A stretch of DNA of 64,000 nt from Pseudomonas soli. GTDB taxonomy: Bacteria > Pseudomonadota > Gammaproteobacteria > Pseudomonadales > Pseudomonadaceae. The stretch's first letter is position 1. Each line of letters opens with the position of its first letter. Shown piece after piece: positions 25,198 through 33,096 of the stretch. The position numbers and the translations under genes were made by a program. The notes under the pieces were generated by a model. That model was not told the DNA's origin, searched no databases, and was given only the letters and a program-made list of their open reading frames with translations. The stretch covers positions 271,504-335,503 of the forward strand of contig NZ_FOEQ01000007.1 of NCBI RefSeq assembly GCF_900110655.1. The letters run 5' to 3'.

Positions 25198-25899
25198 ATG
25201 CCCTCCAACGCTGACCACAACCTCGAGCTCCTTGAGTTTGTCGCTCAGGGGCTTGGTCAAGACTTGCTCGATGAAGTCGCATTCGTGGGCGGCTGCACGA
25301 CGGCCATGCTGGTCACCGATCCGGTGATCATCGATGACATACGCCACACGGTGGACGTCGACCTGGTTATCGAGTTGGCCGGTATCGCTCAATGGGCCCA
25401 CCTCACAGAACGGCTGGCCGCTAAAAACATAAAATTAACCGGCGAGGATGACGTCAATTGCCGGTTTCGTTTCAACGACGTTATCGTGGATGTAATGCCC
25501 ACAGCCGCAGAAGTCTTGGGCTACACAAACAGATGGTTTGTCGAAGGCTTGGCTCATTCCGCTACACAACCACTTCCAAGTGGCCTGGAGATAAAAATCT
25601 TCAGGGCCCCGTACTTCCTGGCTACCAAACTGGAAGCGTTCAAGGGCCGAGGAAAAAACGACCCTTATCACAAGGATGTAGAAGATATCCTGATCGTCAT
25701 CGATGGGCGGCCCGAACTGTTGCAGGAACTCAAGGCGGCCGAAGACGAGCTCAGGCAGTACGTTGCCGCCGAGATGACTGAACTGTTGAGCCTGGACGGG
25801 ATTGACTATGCGGTTCAGAGCAGCAACTCCGTAAGGTCCACCCCGGGCCGGGAACGCCTGGTTTTTCAACGTTTGCATGAACTGGCCGCCTTGAAATGA
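25198..25899 (+). CDS. AbiEii/MenT-like nucleotidyltransferase (probable toxin)
   Basis: A 233-residue nucleotidyltransferase of the pol-beta superfamily. The active-site signature is present: FVGGCTTAML (Gly31, Gly32) followed by the paired acids Asp53 and Asp55 in TVDVDLVIE, and a third acid, Asp98, in FNDVIVDVMP. The later motif RAPYFLATKLEAFKGRGKND then HKDVEDI (about 137-165) matches the AbiEii/DUF1814 group. Such enzymes act as toxins by adding nucleotides to tRNA or other RNA in type IV-like toxin-antitoxin and phage-abortive systems. The ATG abuts the preceding stop, and the end overlaps the PP2C gene, so the three are coupled. Confidence 0.82.
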   Translation: MPSNADHNLELLEFVAQGLGQDLLDEVAFVGGCTTAMLVTDPVIIDDIRHTVDVDLVIELAGIAQWAHLTERLAAKNIKLTGEDDVNCRFRFNDVIVDVMPTAAEVLGYTNRWFVEGLAHSATQPLPSGLEIKIFRAPYFLATKLEAFKGRGKNDPYHKDVEDILIVIDGRPELLQELKAAEDELRQYVAAEMTELLSLDGIDYAVQSSNSVRSTPGRERLVFQRLHELAALK

Positions 25900-26567
25900 G
25901 GTTCTCGACGAGGTCGTTCAAGGGAACATCGACTGACCTCAACGGCGACTTTGCCGATGCCGTGTTCGACGGCGATAGAGGGTTGATCGTGATTGTCGAT
26001 GGCACGGCGAAAACAGGGAGCGATCAACTTGCCAGGAGCTTCGTCACCTACGTCATCGATACCTATCAAAAATGGCTATCCGCCGGTGACACTGATACCT
26101 CCCCTGCCGCTGCACAGGCGCTATTAGGGAAAGTGCTTTCTGAAATCCATGGCCCACTGTTTCGTGACCACACAGGGACATGCTGCTATCTGGTCGGGGT
26201 GATATCGAACGGTTACCTGACCGTGGCGTACGAAGGGGATTGCTCCTGCGGCATTGTCACTGCAGGGACTGTGATCAAATGGCTTACGCCACCTCACTGC
26301 TGGGCAAACTGGCAGCGAGACAAAAGCCATGGGGAGCTCGCCGAAGATCCCGCTCGAAACATTGTCACACGCTGCTACAAGGCCAGGACCGCACCACGGC
26401 CAGATTTTGTTTCTCTAAAGGTCGAAGCGGGGGAACGATTGGTCTTCGCGACTGACGGGTTCTGGGCGGATCTCGAGGTAGAGCGGCAGGGCTCTGCACT
26501 CAATTCAGCGCCCTTTGAAACTGTTGAAATGGATGATGACGTAACTTGGGTAGACGTCTGGGTTTAA
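25896..26567 (+). CDS. PP2C-like protein phosphatase
   Basis: A 223-residue PPM/PP2C-fold protein. The metal-binding aspartates of the family are visible: Asp35 in IVIVDGTAK, Asp115 in VAYEGDCSCG, Asp187 in LVFATDGFWADL, and the last motif DDDVTWVDVWV (213-223). It is small and lacks regulatory or membrane regions, and the N-terminal motif normally containing R-x-x-N-E-D is degenerate (STDLNGDFADAVF). The ATG overlaps the NTase stop by four bases. A phosphatase as third member of an NTase toxin operon is unusual: it might dephosphorylate or otherwise control the toxin or antitoxin, or act as an extra effector. Substrate unknown. Confidence 0.78.
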   Translation: MRFSTRSFKGTSTDLNGDFADAVFDGDRGLIVIVDGTAKTGSDQLARSFVTYVIDTYQKWLSAGDTDTSPAAAQALLGKVLSEIHGPLFRDHTGTCCYLVGVISNGYLTVAYEGDCSCGIVTAGTVIKWLTPPHCWANWQRDKSHGELAEDPARNIVTRCYKARTAPRPDFVSLKVEAGERLVFATDGFWADLEVERQGSALNSAPFETVEMDDDVTWVDVWV

Positions 26568-26688
26568 CGGTTGATGCCAGCCATGGTCCAGGCATCGAGT
26601 AATCGCCCGCTGATTCATCTGCGTCTCAAAAGAATGTATAAAGCGTCAGCGCCCTGCGACCCCGACGTCCGCACAAGGAAACTCCTCC

Positions 26689-27285
26689 ATGCTTCGGCTC
26701 ACCATGCCGGCCCTGCTCCTGGCTGTAGCCGGCTGTGCCACCAAGCCTCCCGCCAACCCCGAGAACCTCTGCGAGATCTTCCGCGAGAAGCCGAAGTGGT
26801 ACGAGGCGGCGTTGAAGATGCAGGCGCGCTGGGGCGCCCCGGTGCAGGTGCCGATGGCGATGATGTACCAAGAGTCGTCGTTCAAGCACGACGCCCTGCC
26901 GCCGCGCTATTACTTCCTCGGCTTCATCCCCTGGGGCCGGGTCAGCACCGCCTACGGCTACGCCCAGGCCAAGGACGAGACCTGGGCCGACTACAAGCGC
27001 GAAGCCGGCGGCTGGGGCGCCGCCCGCGACGACTTCGCCGACGCCCTCGACTTCATGGGCTGGTACATGCAGAAGAGCCAGCGGGTGAATGGCGTGTCCA
27101 AGTGGGACGCCTATGGCCAGTACCTGAATTACCACGAAGGCTGGGGCGGCTACCGCAACCGTAGTTACGACGGCAAGCCGTGGCTGAAGAACGTGTCGCA
27201 GAAGGTGCAGGCGCGGGCGTCGGTGTTTGGGGCGCAGTATCGGAGTTGCGAGCAGGAACTGGCTCGGGGTGGGTGGTTCTGGTAG
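26689..27285 (+). CDS. SLT-type transglycosylase lipoprotein
   Basis: A 198-residue predicted lipoprotein with a short signal peptide and lipobox AVAGC (Cys16). The mature part resembles lytic transglycosylase SLT domains: the catalytic glutamate is in AMMYQESSFKHD, followed by GFIPWGRVSTAYGYAQAKD and FMGWYMQKSQRV. It should cleave peptidoglycan glycan strands at the outer-membrane inner face. GC content and codon use return to the core genome level here, unlike the preceding three genes. A GGAAACTCCTCC-type stretch lies just before the ATG. A GC hairpin GGGCCGC-AAA-GCGGCCC at 27399-27415 follows the gene. Confidence 0.82.
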   Translation: MLRLTMPALLLAVAGCATKPPANPENLCEIFREKPKWYEAALKMQARWGAPVQVPMAMMYQESSFKHDALPPRYYFLGFIPWGRVSTAYGYAQAKDETWADYKREAGGWGAARDDFADALDFMGWYMQKSQRVNGVSKWDAYGQYLNYHEGWGGYRNRSYDGKPWLKNVSQKVQARASVFGAQYRSCEQELARGGWFW

Positions 27286-27429
27286 GCGCTGATTCGGGGG
27301 TGATGTAGCACCGGGCGAGCAATGCGTTGCCGACCGGGCACGCTCTTGCAAGACGCGATGGTTCAAGTGGAGTCCGCCCAGGACACACCCCGCAATAGGG
27401 CCGCAAAGCGGCCCCGATGATGCGCAGCA

Positions 27430-27660
27430 TCAACCTGTAGAAACACCCTCTTCTTTCATCACCTCAAGCTTGCCGAACTGCTCGCTGGCCAGGCGGCTGA
27501 TGATCCGGATCGCCTGGTGAATGCCCGCTGTGTTGCGGAAGCTCAGTTGCGGGTTGTGCTCGCACTCGAGCACCTCGTCATGCTGGACCAGGGCCTCGCC
27601 TAGCAGTTCGAGGGTCCAGACGTAGCTTTGCAGGGTAGACATGCGTTCATGGTCAGTCAT
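27430..27660 (-). CDS. Small conserved-looking protein of unknown function
   Basis: A 76-residue protein starting at ATG 27660 (MTDHERMSTLQSYVWTLELL), mostly helical and acidic in the middle (HDEVLECEHNPQLSFRNTAG). It contains no recognisable motif. The start lies inside the end of the next small gene upstream, overlapping it by 8 bases, which supports a two-gene unit. Function unknown. Confidence 0.6.
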   Translation of the reverse strand: MTDHERMSTLQSYVWTLELLGEALVQHDEVLECEHNPQLSFRNTAGIHQAIRIISRLASEQFGKLEVMKEEGVSTG

Positions 27661-27790
27661 GGCGCACCTCGCGGTTGGCGCGGTCGGCGAGGGACTGGCT
27701 GTCGATCGGGTAGAAGGTTGGGGATGGGATGGCCGCACGGGTTGGGCGGCGGAGAGCGGATGCGAGGATCCTCAGTATCTTGGTGGTCAT
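27653..27790 (-). CDS. 45-residue small protein
   Basis: Starting at ATG 27790 after a strong ribosome site (AAAGGAAC, 8 bases upstream), the frame encodes a basic 45-residue peptide (MTTKILRILASALRRPTRAA then IPSPTFYPIDSQSLADRANR). The stop overlaps the 76-residue gene that follows. The good ribosome site and coupling are the only evidence that it is real. It might act as a leader peptide for its neighbour. Confidence 0.5.
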   Translation of the reverse strand: MTTKILRILASALRRPTRAAIPSPTFYPIDSQSLADRANREVRHD

Positions 27791-27942
27791 GCATGAGTTC
27801 CTTTCGTTGTGGAACTGCCACCGCTCGCGGCCAAGCAAGTTTAGGTGGCAGCAGTACGCGGGTTGGCCGACCGGGACGAAAGGGGCCCGGCACACCCGAA
27901 GGTGTCCCGCGCACCACCGCCATGACGCGACATCGCGGGCAC

Positions 27943-28028
27943 AAAAAAAGCGCCTGCGATGAAGACTGGGCGCTGCTGCGCCTTTCGATTCCGACCGGCC
28001 AAGGTCGCGTCGCCGATGCTTCGGCGAC
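27943..28028 (-). ncRNA. Predicted ~86-nt small RNA
   Basis: On the leftward strand a good sigma-70 promoter (28035-28063) is followed by a structured, non-coding stretch. It opens with a perfect 8-bp hairpin (28021-28028 pairing with 28009-28016, 4-base loop). It then contains GACCTTGGCCGGTC (about 27993-28006) and ends in a GC-rich stem, AGCGCC (27969-27974 read leftward) pairing with GGCGCT (27949-27954), followed by seven T residues (27943-27949). An alternative inner hairpin GGCGC-AGCA-GCGCC at 27969-27982 could compete with the terminator. No start codon with a ribosome site lies inside. I do not recognise it as a known pseudomonad RNA such as RsmX/Y/Z, CrcZ or PrrF. Confidence 0.6.
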
Positions 28029-28034
28029 GGAGGG

Positions 28035-28063
28035 AATTTATTCCTTGGGGGCTGCTAATGCAA
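28035..28063 (-). promoter_or_regulatory. Sigma-70 promoter of the predicted small RNA
   Basis: Read leftward: TTGCAT (28058-28063), a 17-base spacer, then TAAATT (28035-28040). The expected start, about 7 bases further, falls at 28028, exactly the first base of the 8-bp hairpin. Both hexamers match consensus at four of six positions. Confidence 0.55.
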
Positions 28064-28590
28064 GCTTAGGAAGCCAGGGAAAAGGCGATGGATGCTGCGG
28101 GAAACTGCCTACACCACAAGGACACGTAGAATCCCCCAACGAGCCGGTTCGACGCAGATGAACGAGGCTTGATCAATGACTACGAAAAACAGTGAGACAG
28201 ACGGACGGTTGTTGGACGTGAGGGCACGGTTTTCGCGGGGCTGGAATTTGGTGGATTTTTTGATTTACCTCTTAGGGTATCTATAAAAAAATCAGCTAGT
28301 TATGGCTTCCAGTGGAATCGAAGCGGAAATTGGCGAAGATCCAGTAAGAGATGCGCCCTCCTGCTTCAATTGCTAGGTTGGTACGACAGAAACGACCCAC
28401 AGCGGCCTTCAATGGAAGGCCGAAAACGGACAAAAGAGGTCATTCCCGAGCGACAGTTTTCGACCAATTGCGGACGTGCGCCAGAGGCAGCTTTCGGCCA
28501 AAAGCTGCAGGTCGACACTAGACATGTCTGGCAGCTATGGCTAGCCTCTTGCCATCACCTGAACGTCAAGTGAATACAAAGGAATGCACT
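28064..28590. other. Non-coding stretch with decayed intergenic repeats
   Basis: About 500 bases without a credible gene. The part from roughly 28370 to 28540 contains fragments such as CGGCCTTCAATGGAAGGCCG (a perfect palindrome core) and GCAGCTTTCGGCCAAAAGCTGC. These look like worn copies of a repetitive intergenic family common in pseudomonads; that assignment is from memory of such sequences and not verified. Composition between 28160 and 28340 is AT-rich. Confidence 0.4.
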
Positions 28591-28947
28591 ATGTCTACAA
28601 GTTACCATGCAAACGGAAAAACAATGTGGAGCCTCGGTAAAGCGTACCATGAAAATGGAAAGACTGCGTGGAGCTTAGGGAAAGCTTATCATTCCAATGG
28701 CAAAACGGCTTGGAGTTTGGGAAAAGCTTATCACCCAAATGGAAAAACAGCCTGGAGTTTAGGTAAGGCATATCACGCAAACGGCAAAACGGCCTACAGC
28801 CTAGGAAAAGGCTATCATGAAAATGGCCGTTCAATGGGATCTATCGATAGTATTGAACTACAGCTGGGAGAAGGAATAAGGCTTGTGTGTGGAAAATTTG
28901 ATCAAGCTTTGTACGTGTACGGTAAAAGCGTCTTAGGCTCTGCATGA
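28591..28947 (+). CDS. Protein of tandem 14-residue MORN-like repeats
   Basis: A 118-residue protein with ATG 28591 after AAAGGAATGCACT. Residues 5-74 are five tandem copies of Y-H-x-N-G-K-T-x-W/Y-S-L-G-K-A/G, and a sixth partial copy follows (75-84). The pattern resembles MORN-variant repeats of YwqK-type antitoxins (Y-x-N-G-K). The DNA of the copies differs mostly at third codon positions, meaning that the repeat is old and selected at protein level. The last 34 residues are not repeated (LQLGEGIRLVCGKFDQALYV). No neighbouring toxin is evident. AT-rich codon use marks it as acquired. Confidence 0.7.
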   Translation: MSTSYHANGKTMWSLGKAYHENGKTAWSLGKAYHSNGKTAWSLGKAYHPNGKTAWSLGKAYHANGKTAYSLGKGYHENGRSMGSIDSIELQLGEGIRLVCGKFDQALYVYGKSVLGSA

Positions 28948-29148
28948 GAACCTTTGAAACTCCGCCAACACCCCCAACCTGCCTGAGTCTTCATAAAAAT
29001 TTGGTTTTCCTACCGCTGGACTCTCCCATGCCCAAACTACTCATAACTATTTAAGGCCCCAGATCACAAAGGGACAGCTAATACTGCATTGACGACAATC
29101 GCAAGCGTCCGCTGATGGCCGTTAGCCGACCTCGCCGAAGGGCCGCTT

Positions 29149-29190
29149 TGGGTCGATTGCAGCTGCTCACGACTGACTGCTATCGACCCA
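29149..29190. repeat. Inverted repeat TGGGTCGAT ... ATCGACCCA
   Basis: Perfect 9-bp arms (29149-29157 and 29182-29190) surround a 24-base loop, in a stretch GGCCGCTTTGGGTCGATTGC. I recall closely similar sequences as common intergenic repeats in pseudomonads. The rest of the gap from 28948 to 29207 holds nothing I can name. Confidence 0.5.
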
Positions 29191-29207
29191 GAGCAGCCTA
29201 TCGGAGT

Positions 29208-29412
29208 GTAAAAAGGGGACATGTAAAAAGTGGACAGATTTATTTTTACCGTGGGTTCAAGTGAACATCACAACCCTCAAGAGAACGACTCGAACATCGC
29301 CTCTTGACGTCCGTTGACGTGGGGCAGGCCCAGAATTTATGTTTCATCAACGAGCGTCACAAAAAAACAAATCTGTCCCCTTTTAACTAAAAAATAAATC
29401 TGTCCCATTTAA
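29208..29412. repeat. MITE-like element with GGGACAGATTTATTTT inverted ends
   Basis: The left side carries AAAAAGGGGAC (29210-29220) and AAAAAGTGGACAGATTTATT (from 29225); the right side carries CAAATCTGTCCCCTTTT (29368-29384) and AATAAATCTGTCCCATTTAA (ending 29412). Outer and inner copies form nested inverted repeats around about 110 bases of non-coding DNA. The AAAAGGGGACAGATTTATTT motif is frequently seen bordering transposase remnants in Gammaproteobacteria. There is no transposase here, so this is a non-autonomous or decayed element beside the ietAS-like pair. Confidence 0.55.
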
Positions 29413-29512
29413 CTCTTTAACTCATGTTGCTCTGCAAGTAGCTGGGTCGACCCTGCAGTCGGCCCTAGGCAATACTGGGTTGCGCTTGATTCACGATGAA
29501 GAATGGTGGAAA

Positions 29513-32029
29513 TTAGCTCACCCCAATGCTTATCTCAGTGTCTACCGGCGTTGCAATAATATTCGCGATTTCTGTGTATAGATCCACGTCCTCACCATCA
29601 GAGGATATAGAAATAATCAGGCTATAACGGGTTTTCGTGTTGCATTTCCCCAGATGGGGCCGATATCGCCACCAGCCGGAAACCGGATAAATAGCAATTT
29701 TATCCCTTGAGGCCAAGTCAATCGCTGGACCGATCCAGACGTCACTGTGTACTGAGCCTGCGGAAATGCTTTTGGGACCGAATACCCACCTGTTATCTGG
29801 CTCTGGTTGTGGAGGCTTTTCCGCCATCGACTCAAGCTTGTTGATTCGATGCCGGAATGCTGCTTCTGTCTCGGATTTTTTCTTGAGGTCAAATCGAAGC
29901 CCAAAGGATTGATACCTAGCTGGGATCACTTGGGCCATTTCTCCAGGGCTAGGCTCGATGAAGTACGAAAGAGTGATCTTCAGTTGGACGGTCCGGTTTT
30001 CGAGGCGTTCTAGCTCTGCTTTCGGCCATGGCAGATTGTAGTAATGCACCTCTTTAAAGTGCGGATCTCCAACCTCTCGACTCTTTGCGTTGAGGTCTCT
30101 CGCAAATGGTTGAATGCTAGTCTCAGCAATCAGGGCTAAGTCGTTTTCTGCAGATGCCAAGGCGCGTGATAGCTGTGGAACGCCATAACCAATGTGGCGG
30201 GCGAGAGCGATTCGCTGCCCTTTGCTCTTGCATTTCCTGAATCGCTCCATCATGACGGGCGTCCACTGCGCGCTATGAATAATTAGTGCGCGCACCGTTT
30301 CTGGCCACATCTGTGGATGCGCAGCCATGATTGTCGCAGCCAATCCCGCTGCTTGTGCGGTAGCAGAGCTGGTGGCCCAGAACTCCTCAATAGGCCGCTG
30401 ATTGACATCTTTTCCGGTTGTTAAGAGTGACAATGCAGGAATACCGGAAATGATCTCTGCCCCGTCAGGACTGATCGCCTTGTTGCCCGCCTCGAAAACC
30501 ACTTCTGGCTTAATTGGGGTTCTGGAGTGCTCCCAGTCGATTGATGCTCGGCTATAGGGGCTATGATCGCCGGCCCGCGCCACTGCGGACCACCCCTCAT
30601 AGCCTGGTTGATCATGAAGGTCGACCTTGTCAGTGAATCCACCGACCGCCAACGCGTTCCATGATTGAGCAGGGTCTTCAATCGGGAAGTCATAGGGGTC
30701 AGCCAAATCGTCAGGGCTGTTGGAGTCAGGGATGTTACCCGCTGAAATTATGAAGAGTCGACGCGGACCATATTCTCCGTTCTCCCCGAAGTCCCCCACC
30801 ATCGAGCCACTACAGACCTGATCAATAGCGGAGCTCCATGTTGTGGGTCGCTCGCCTGATACGTCTTGGTTCGAGACCGCCATGCAGAAAACGCGATTTC
30901 GCAGGGGCTCCTTCGTTTCTGCCAAGCTCACTGCTGACTGGGTAATGAACCCGTAGCTCGAAGGGTCATTTCTCTCCCAACCAGCGGGCGGTAGGAATTT
31001 TACCGATTCCAGTTTTGCAGTTAGTTCAATAAAACTTTCATCTGCCAGCGCGTAGCTAAGGTCCCCATATAGCGCTGCACCAGCCATATTGGTTCCATGG
31101 CCATGGTGGTCGTGCACTCCCCACTCTGACCTAACTGCTTGGCAATCGTCAGCTGCAAGCGCGGGCTGAATAAGGGGGTGAGCGTGGTTAACGCCATGAT
31201 CTAAAACGCAAATCGCGGGGCTTTCGCTATCAGGTGGAATCAGCCTGTCTGCTAGATTGGACGTCCATTCTGACTTTTCCCGGGATGTTTGCCGGGTAAA
31301 AAAATAGGGGTTGTCGGTGGCTTTCCTGAGCTCTTCTAGTCCGTCCGCATTCGCTGCAAGAATTGACATTTCAAGGGTATTTGCATAGACGAGTAATACT
31401 TCTGTATCCGGAAATATTAGCGAGTTCTCGCTGACGCGAATTTTTAGATTGTCAGCGACACGTCGGACGTGATCCGCCTTCCATGCTGCACACCAGCACT
31501 CCCACCAAAGTGTGGAAGATAAGGAGCTTGGGAACGGTCTGGAGTCTGTCCATAAGGTCTCTATGTCCCCGATGGAAAGGTTTTCAACGGATGAGAATTT
31601 AGTCTCATTTTTTGGCTTTCCAGACTTGGTCTCTTCTTCTGCATATTCCTGCAGCTTTAACTCAAGAAAGTCCATGGCATCGTGAGGAACGTAGAGCGCT
31701 CCGAGTGTTGAACCGTCCTCGAGGACTCGGAGGGCTGAAAGCCGTATATTTTGTTTTTTCCAGTTTAGGTCTGGAATGGGCGATCCCGCTTCAAGCTCAA
31801 CTTCTAAGTACAACGCTTGGGGGGAGTCGCTGATATTGTCTGCAAAGAAGGCGTTCTGACCGCTTCGTGCGGCAGTAAACGCAAGAGATAACCTTTCGCG
31901 GAGGCGGCTGCCATGGCCTTCCTCTCGTGTTCTACCCGCGTTACTCAGGTCCTTATCTCGGCGCTGGTAAGGGCGATCCACCCTGAATTGCTCAACTCTG
32001 AAATGCGGAAGCTCGTAAGACGACGCCAT
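29513..32029 (-). CDS. IetS-like subtilase (S8 family serine protease)
   Basis: An 838-residue protein without signal peptide. The central S8 domain (about 270-620) has the catalytic triad Asp277 (ICVLDHGVNHAHP), His311 (HDHHGHGTNMAGA) and Ser554 (EEFWATSSATAQAAGLAA), with the oxyanion Asn432 in IISAGNIPD. The GTSMA motif is changed to ATSSA but the nucleophile is kept. An N-terminal region of 270 residues and a C-terminal region of about 200 are of unknown function. It is 41 bases downstream of an AAA ATPase gene; this pair matches the IetAS arrangement, first described as a plasmid incompatibility toxin-antitoxin pair and later reported as an anti-phage system. Confidence 0.85.
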   Translation of the reverse strand: MASSYELPHFRVEQFRVDRPYQRRDKDLSNAGRTREEGHGSRLRERLSLAFTAARSGQNAFFADNISDSPQALYLEVELEAGSPIPDLNWKKQNIRLSALRVLEDGSTLGALYVPHDAMDFLELKLQEYAEEETKSGKPKNETKFSSVENLSIGDIETLWTDSRPFPSSLSSTLWWECWCAAWKADHVRRVADNLKIRVSENSLIFPDTEVLLVYANTLEMSILAANADGLEELRKATDNPYFFTRQTSREKSEWTSNLADRLIPPDSESPAICVLDHGVNHAHPLIQPALAADDCQAVRSEWGVHDHHGHGTNMAGAALYGDLSYALADESFIELTAKLESVKFLPPAGWERNDPSSYGFITQSAVSLAETKEPLRNRVFCMAVSNQDVSGERPTTWSSAIDQVCSGSMVGDFGENGEYGPRRLFIISAGNIPDSNSPDDLADPYDFPIEDPAQSWNALAVGGFTDKVDLHDQPGYEGWSAVARAGDHSPYSRASIDWEHSRTPIKPEVVFEAGNKAISPDGAEIISGIPALSLLTTGKDVNQRPIEEFWATSSATAQAAGLAATIMAAHPQMWPETVRALIIHSAQWTPVMMERFRKCKSKGQRIALARHIGYGVPQLSRALASAENDLALIAETSIQPFARDLNAKSREVGDPHFKEVHYYNLPWPKAELERLENRTVQLKITLSYFIEPSPGEMAQVIPARYQSFGLRFDLKKKSETEAAFRHRINKLESMAEKPPQPEPDNRWVFGPKSISAGSVHSDVWIGPAIDLASRDKIAIYPVSGWWRYRPHLGKCNTKTRYSLIISISSDGEDVDLYTEIANIIATPVDTEISIGVS

Positions 32030-32070
32030 TCTGGATATTTCCCTAATCCAAAGTTATGCATGCTGAACAC

Positions 32071-33096
32071 CTAGCCGGGGCTTAGTCCTGACATGGTTTC
32101 TTTCAGGGTGTGGCGCTCTTTTAACGCCCTGACTATTGCTTCAGTTGTCGCGTGTTTATCACCTTGGAGGATGACGTCTTTGATAATCTCAGAGGCCGCT
32201 CTAGTGATTTCTGCTTGGCTGAGACCCTTGGCAGCGGCTATGAGTTTCGCCCAAGACACTCTCTTCGGCAAATAGACATGCATTCGCATCTCAAGTACTT
32301 CCTTAATGCCATTCGGATCAGGCAGAGAGTACTCGATGATGTCATCGAACCGCCTGAAGAGGGCGCGATCAAGAAGCTCGGGATGGTTCGTTGTGGTTAG
32401 CACGAGGCTGTCTGTACTGTTTGTTTCCTCAAGGAACTGAAGGAACGAATTGAGTACACGACGCATTTCACCTACGTCGTTATCAGCGTTCCGTCGCCCA
32501 CCAATAGCATCAAACTCGTCAAACAAGTAAACCGCGCGAACAGATGCAATCTGATCGAATATCAACCGTAGCTTGGATGCCGTCTCGCCCATGAAGCGTG
32601 TGATCAGGGCATCGAGGCGTATGGTGAAAAGCGGCAGCTGTAACTCACCGGCCAAGATCGATGCTGTTAGGGTTTTCCCCGAGCCTGGCGGACCTACAAG
32701 CAGGAGTTTTGAGCTCGGGGCCAAACCATGGCTACGTAGCTTGTCTCGCTGACGCTGTTGATGAATGAGGCGGGTAAGGCGGTCTCGCTTGAGGTCATTA
32801 AGAATCAGGTCTTGCAGCTGAGACCTTGGATAGCTGACAGATAGCAGGGACTCCAATTCGCCTCGTGGCTTGGAGATTGGAATCGCAACATGCTGATTCG
32901 GCCGAGAAGCATGTCCTTTGAATGGAGACTCGCGTTTACGAGCGCTCTCAACAAGTGCTTTGAGCTCATCAGCAACATCAAGTCTGCCACGGCGTGCTTC
33001 AGCAGCGGCCACTTGCAAAGCGATGGAGAGAAATTGCTCCTCATCTCCTTGGTTATGGCTGCTCAGCAGAGCAATGATTTGTTGGGCCGTAGCCAT
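32071..33096 (-). CDS. IetA-like AAA ATPase
   Basis: A 341-residue AAA+ protein. Walker A is LLLVGPPGSGKTLTAS (about 131-146), Walker B is AVYLFDEFDAIGG, sensor 1 is LVLTTTNHPELL and the arginine finger region is RALFRRFDDII. The N-terminal 100 residues are helical and probably partner-specific. It is the first gene of the leftward pair with the subtilase; in IetAS systems the ATPase is thought to control the protease. The ATG at 33096 opens at the AT-rich/GC-rich boundary near the tRNA-Thr gene. Confidence 0.85.
   Translation of the reverse strand: MATAQQIIALLSSHNQGDEEQFLSIALQVAAAEARRGRLDVADELKALVESARKRESPFKGHASRPNQHVAIPISKPRGELESLLSVSYPRSQLQDLILNDLKRDRLTRLIHQQRQRDKLRSHGLAPSSKLLLVGPPGSGKTLTASILAGELQLPLFTIRLDALITRFMGETASKLRLIFDQIASVRAVYLFDEFDAIGGRRNADNDVGEMRRVLNSFLQFLEETNSTDSLVLTTTNHPELLDRALFRRFDDIIEYSLPDPNGIKEVLEMRMHVYLPKRVSWAKLIAAAKGLSQAEITRAASEIIKDVILQGDKHATTEAIVRALKERHTLKETMSGLSPG

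Noticed and set aside
27943..28150. CRISPR-like or riboswitch interpretation of the hairpins near 28 kb
   Set aside because: No regular repeats and no downstream gene on that strand in suitable position; a free-standing small RNA explains promoter and terminator better.
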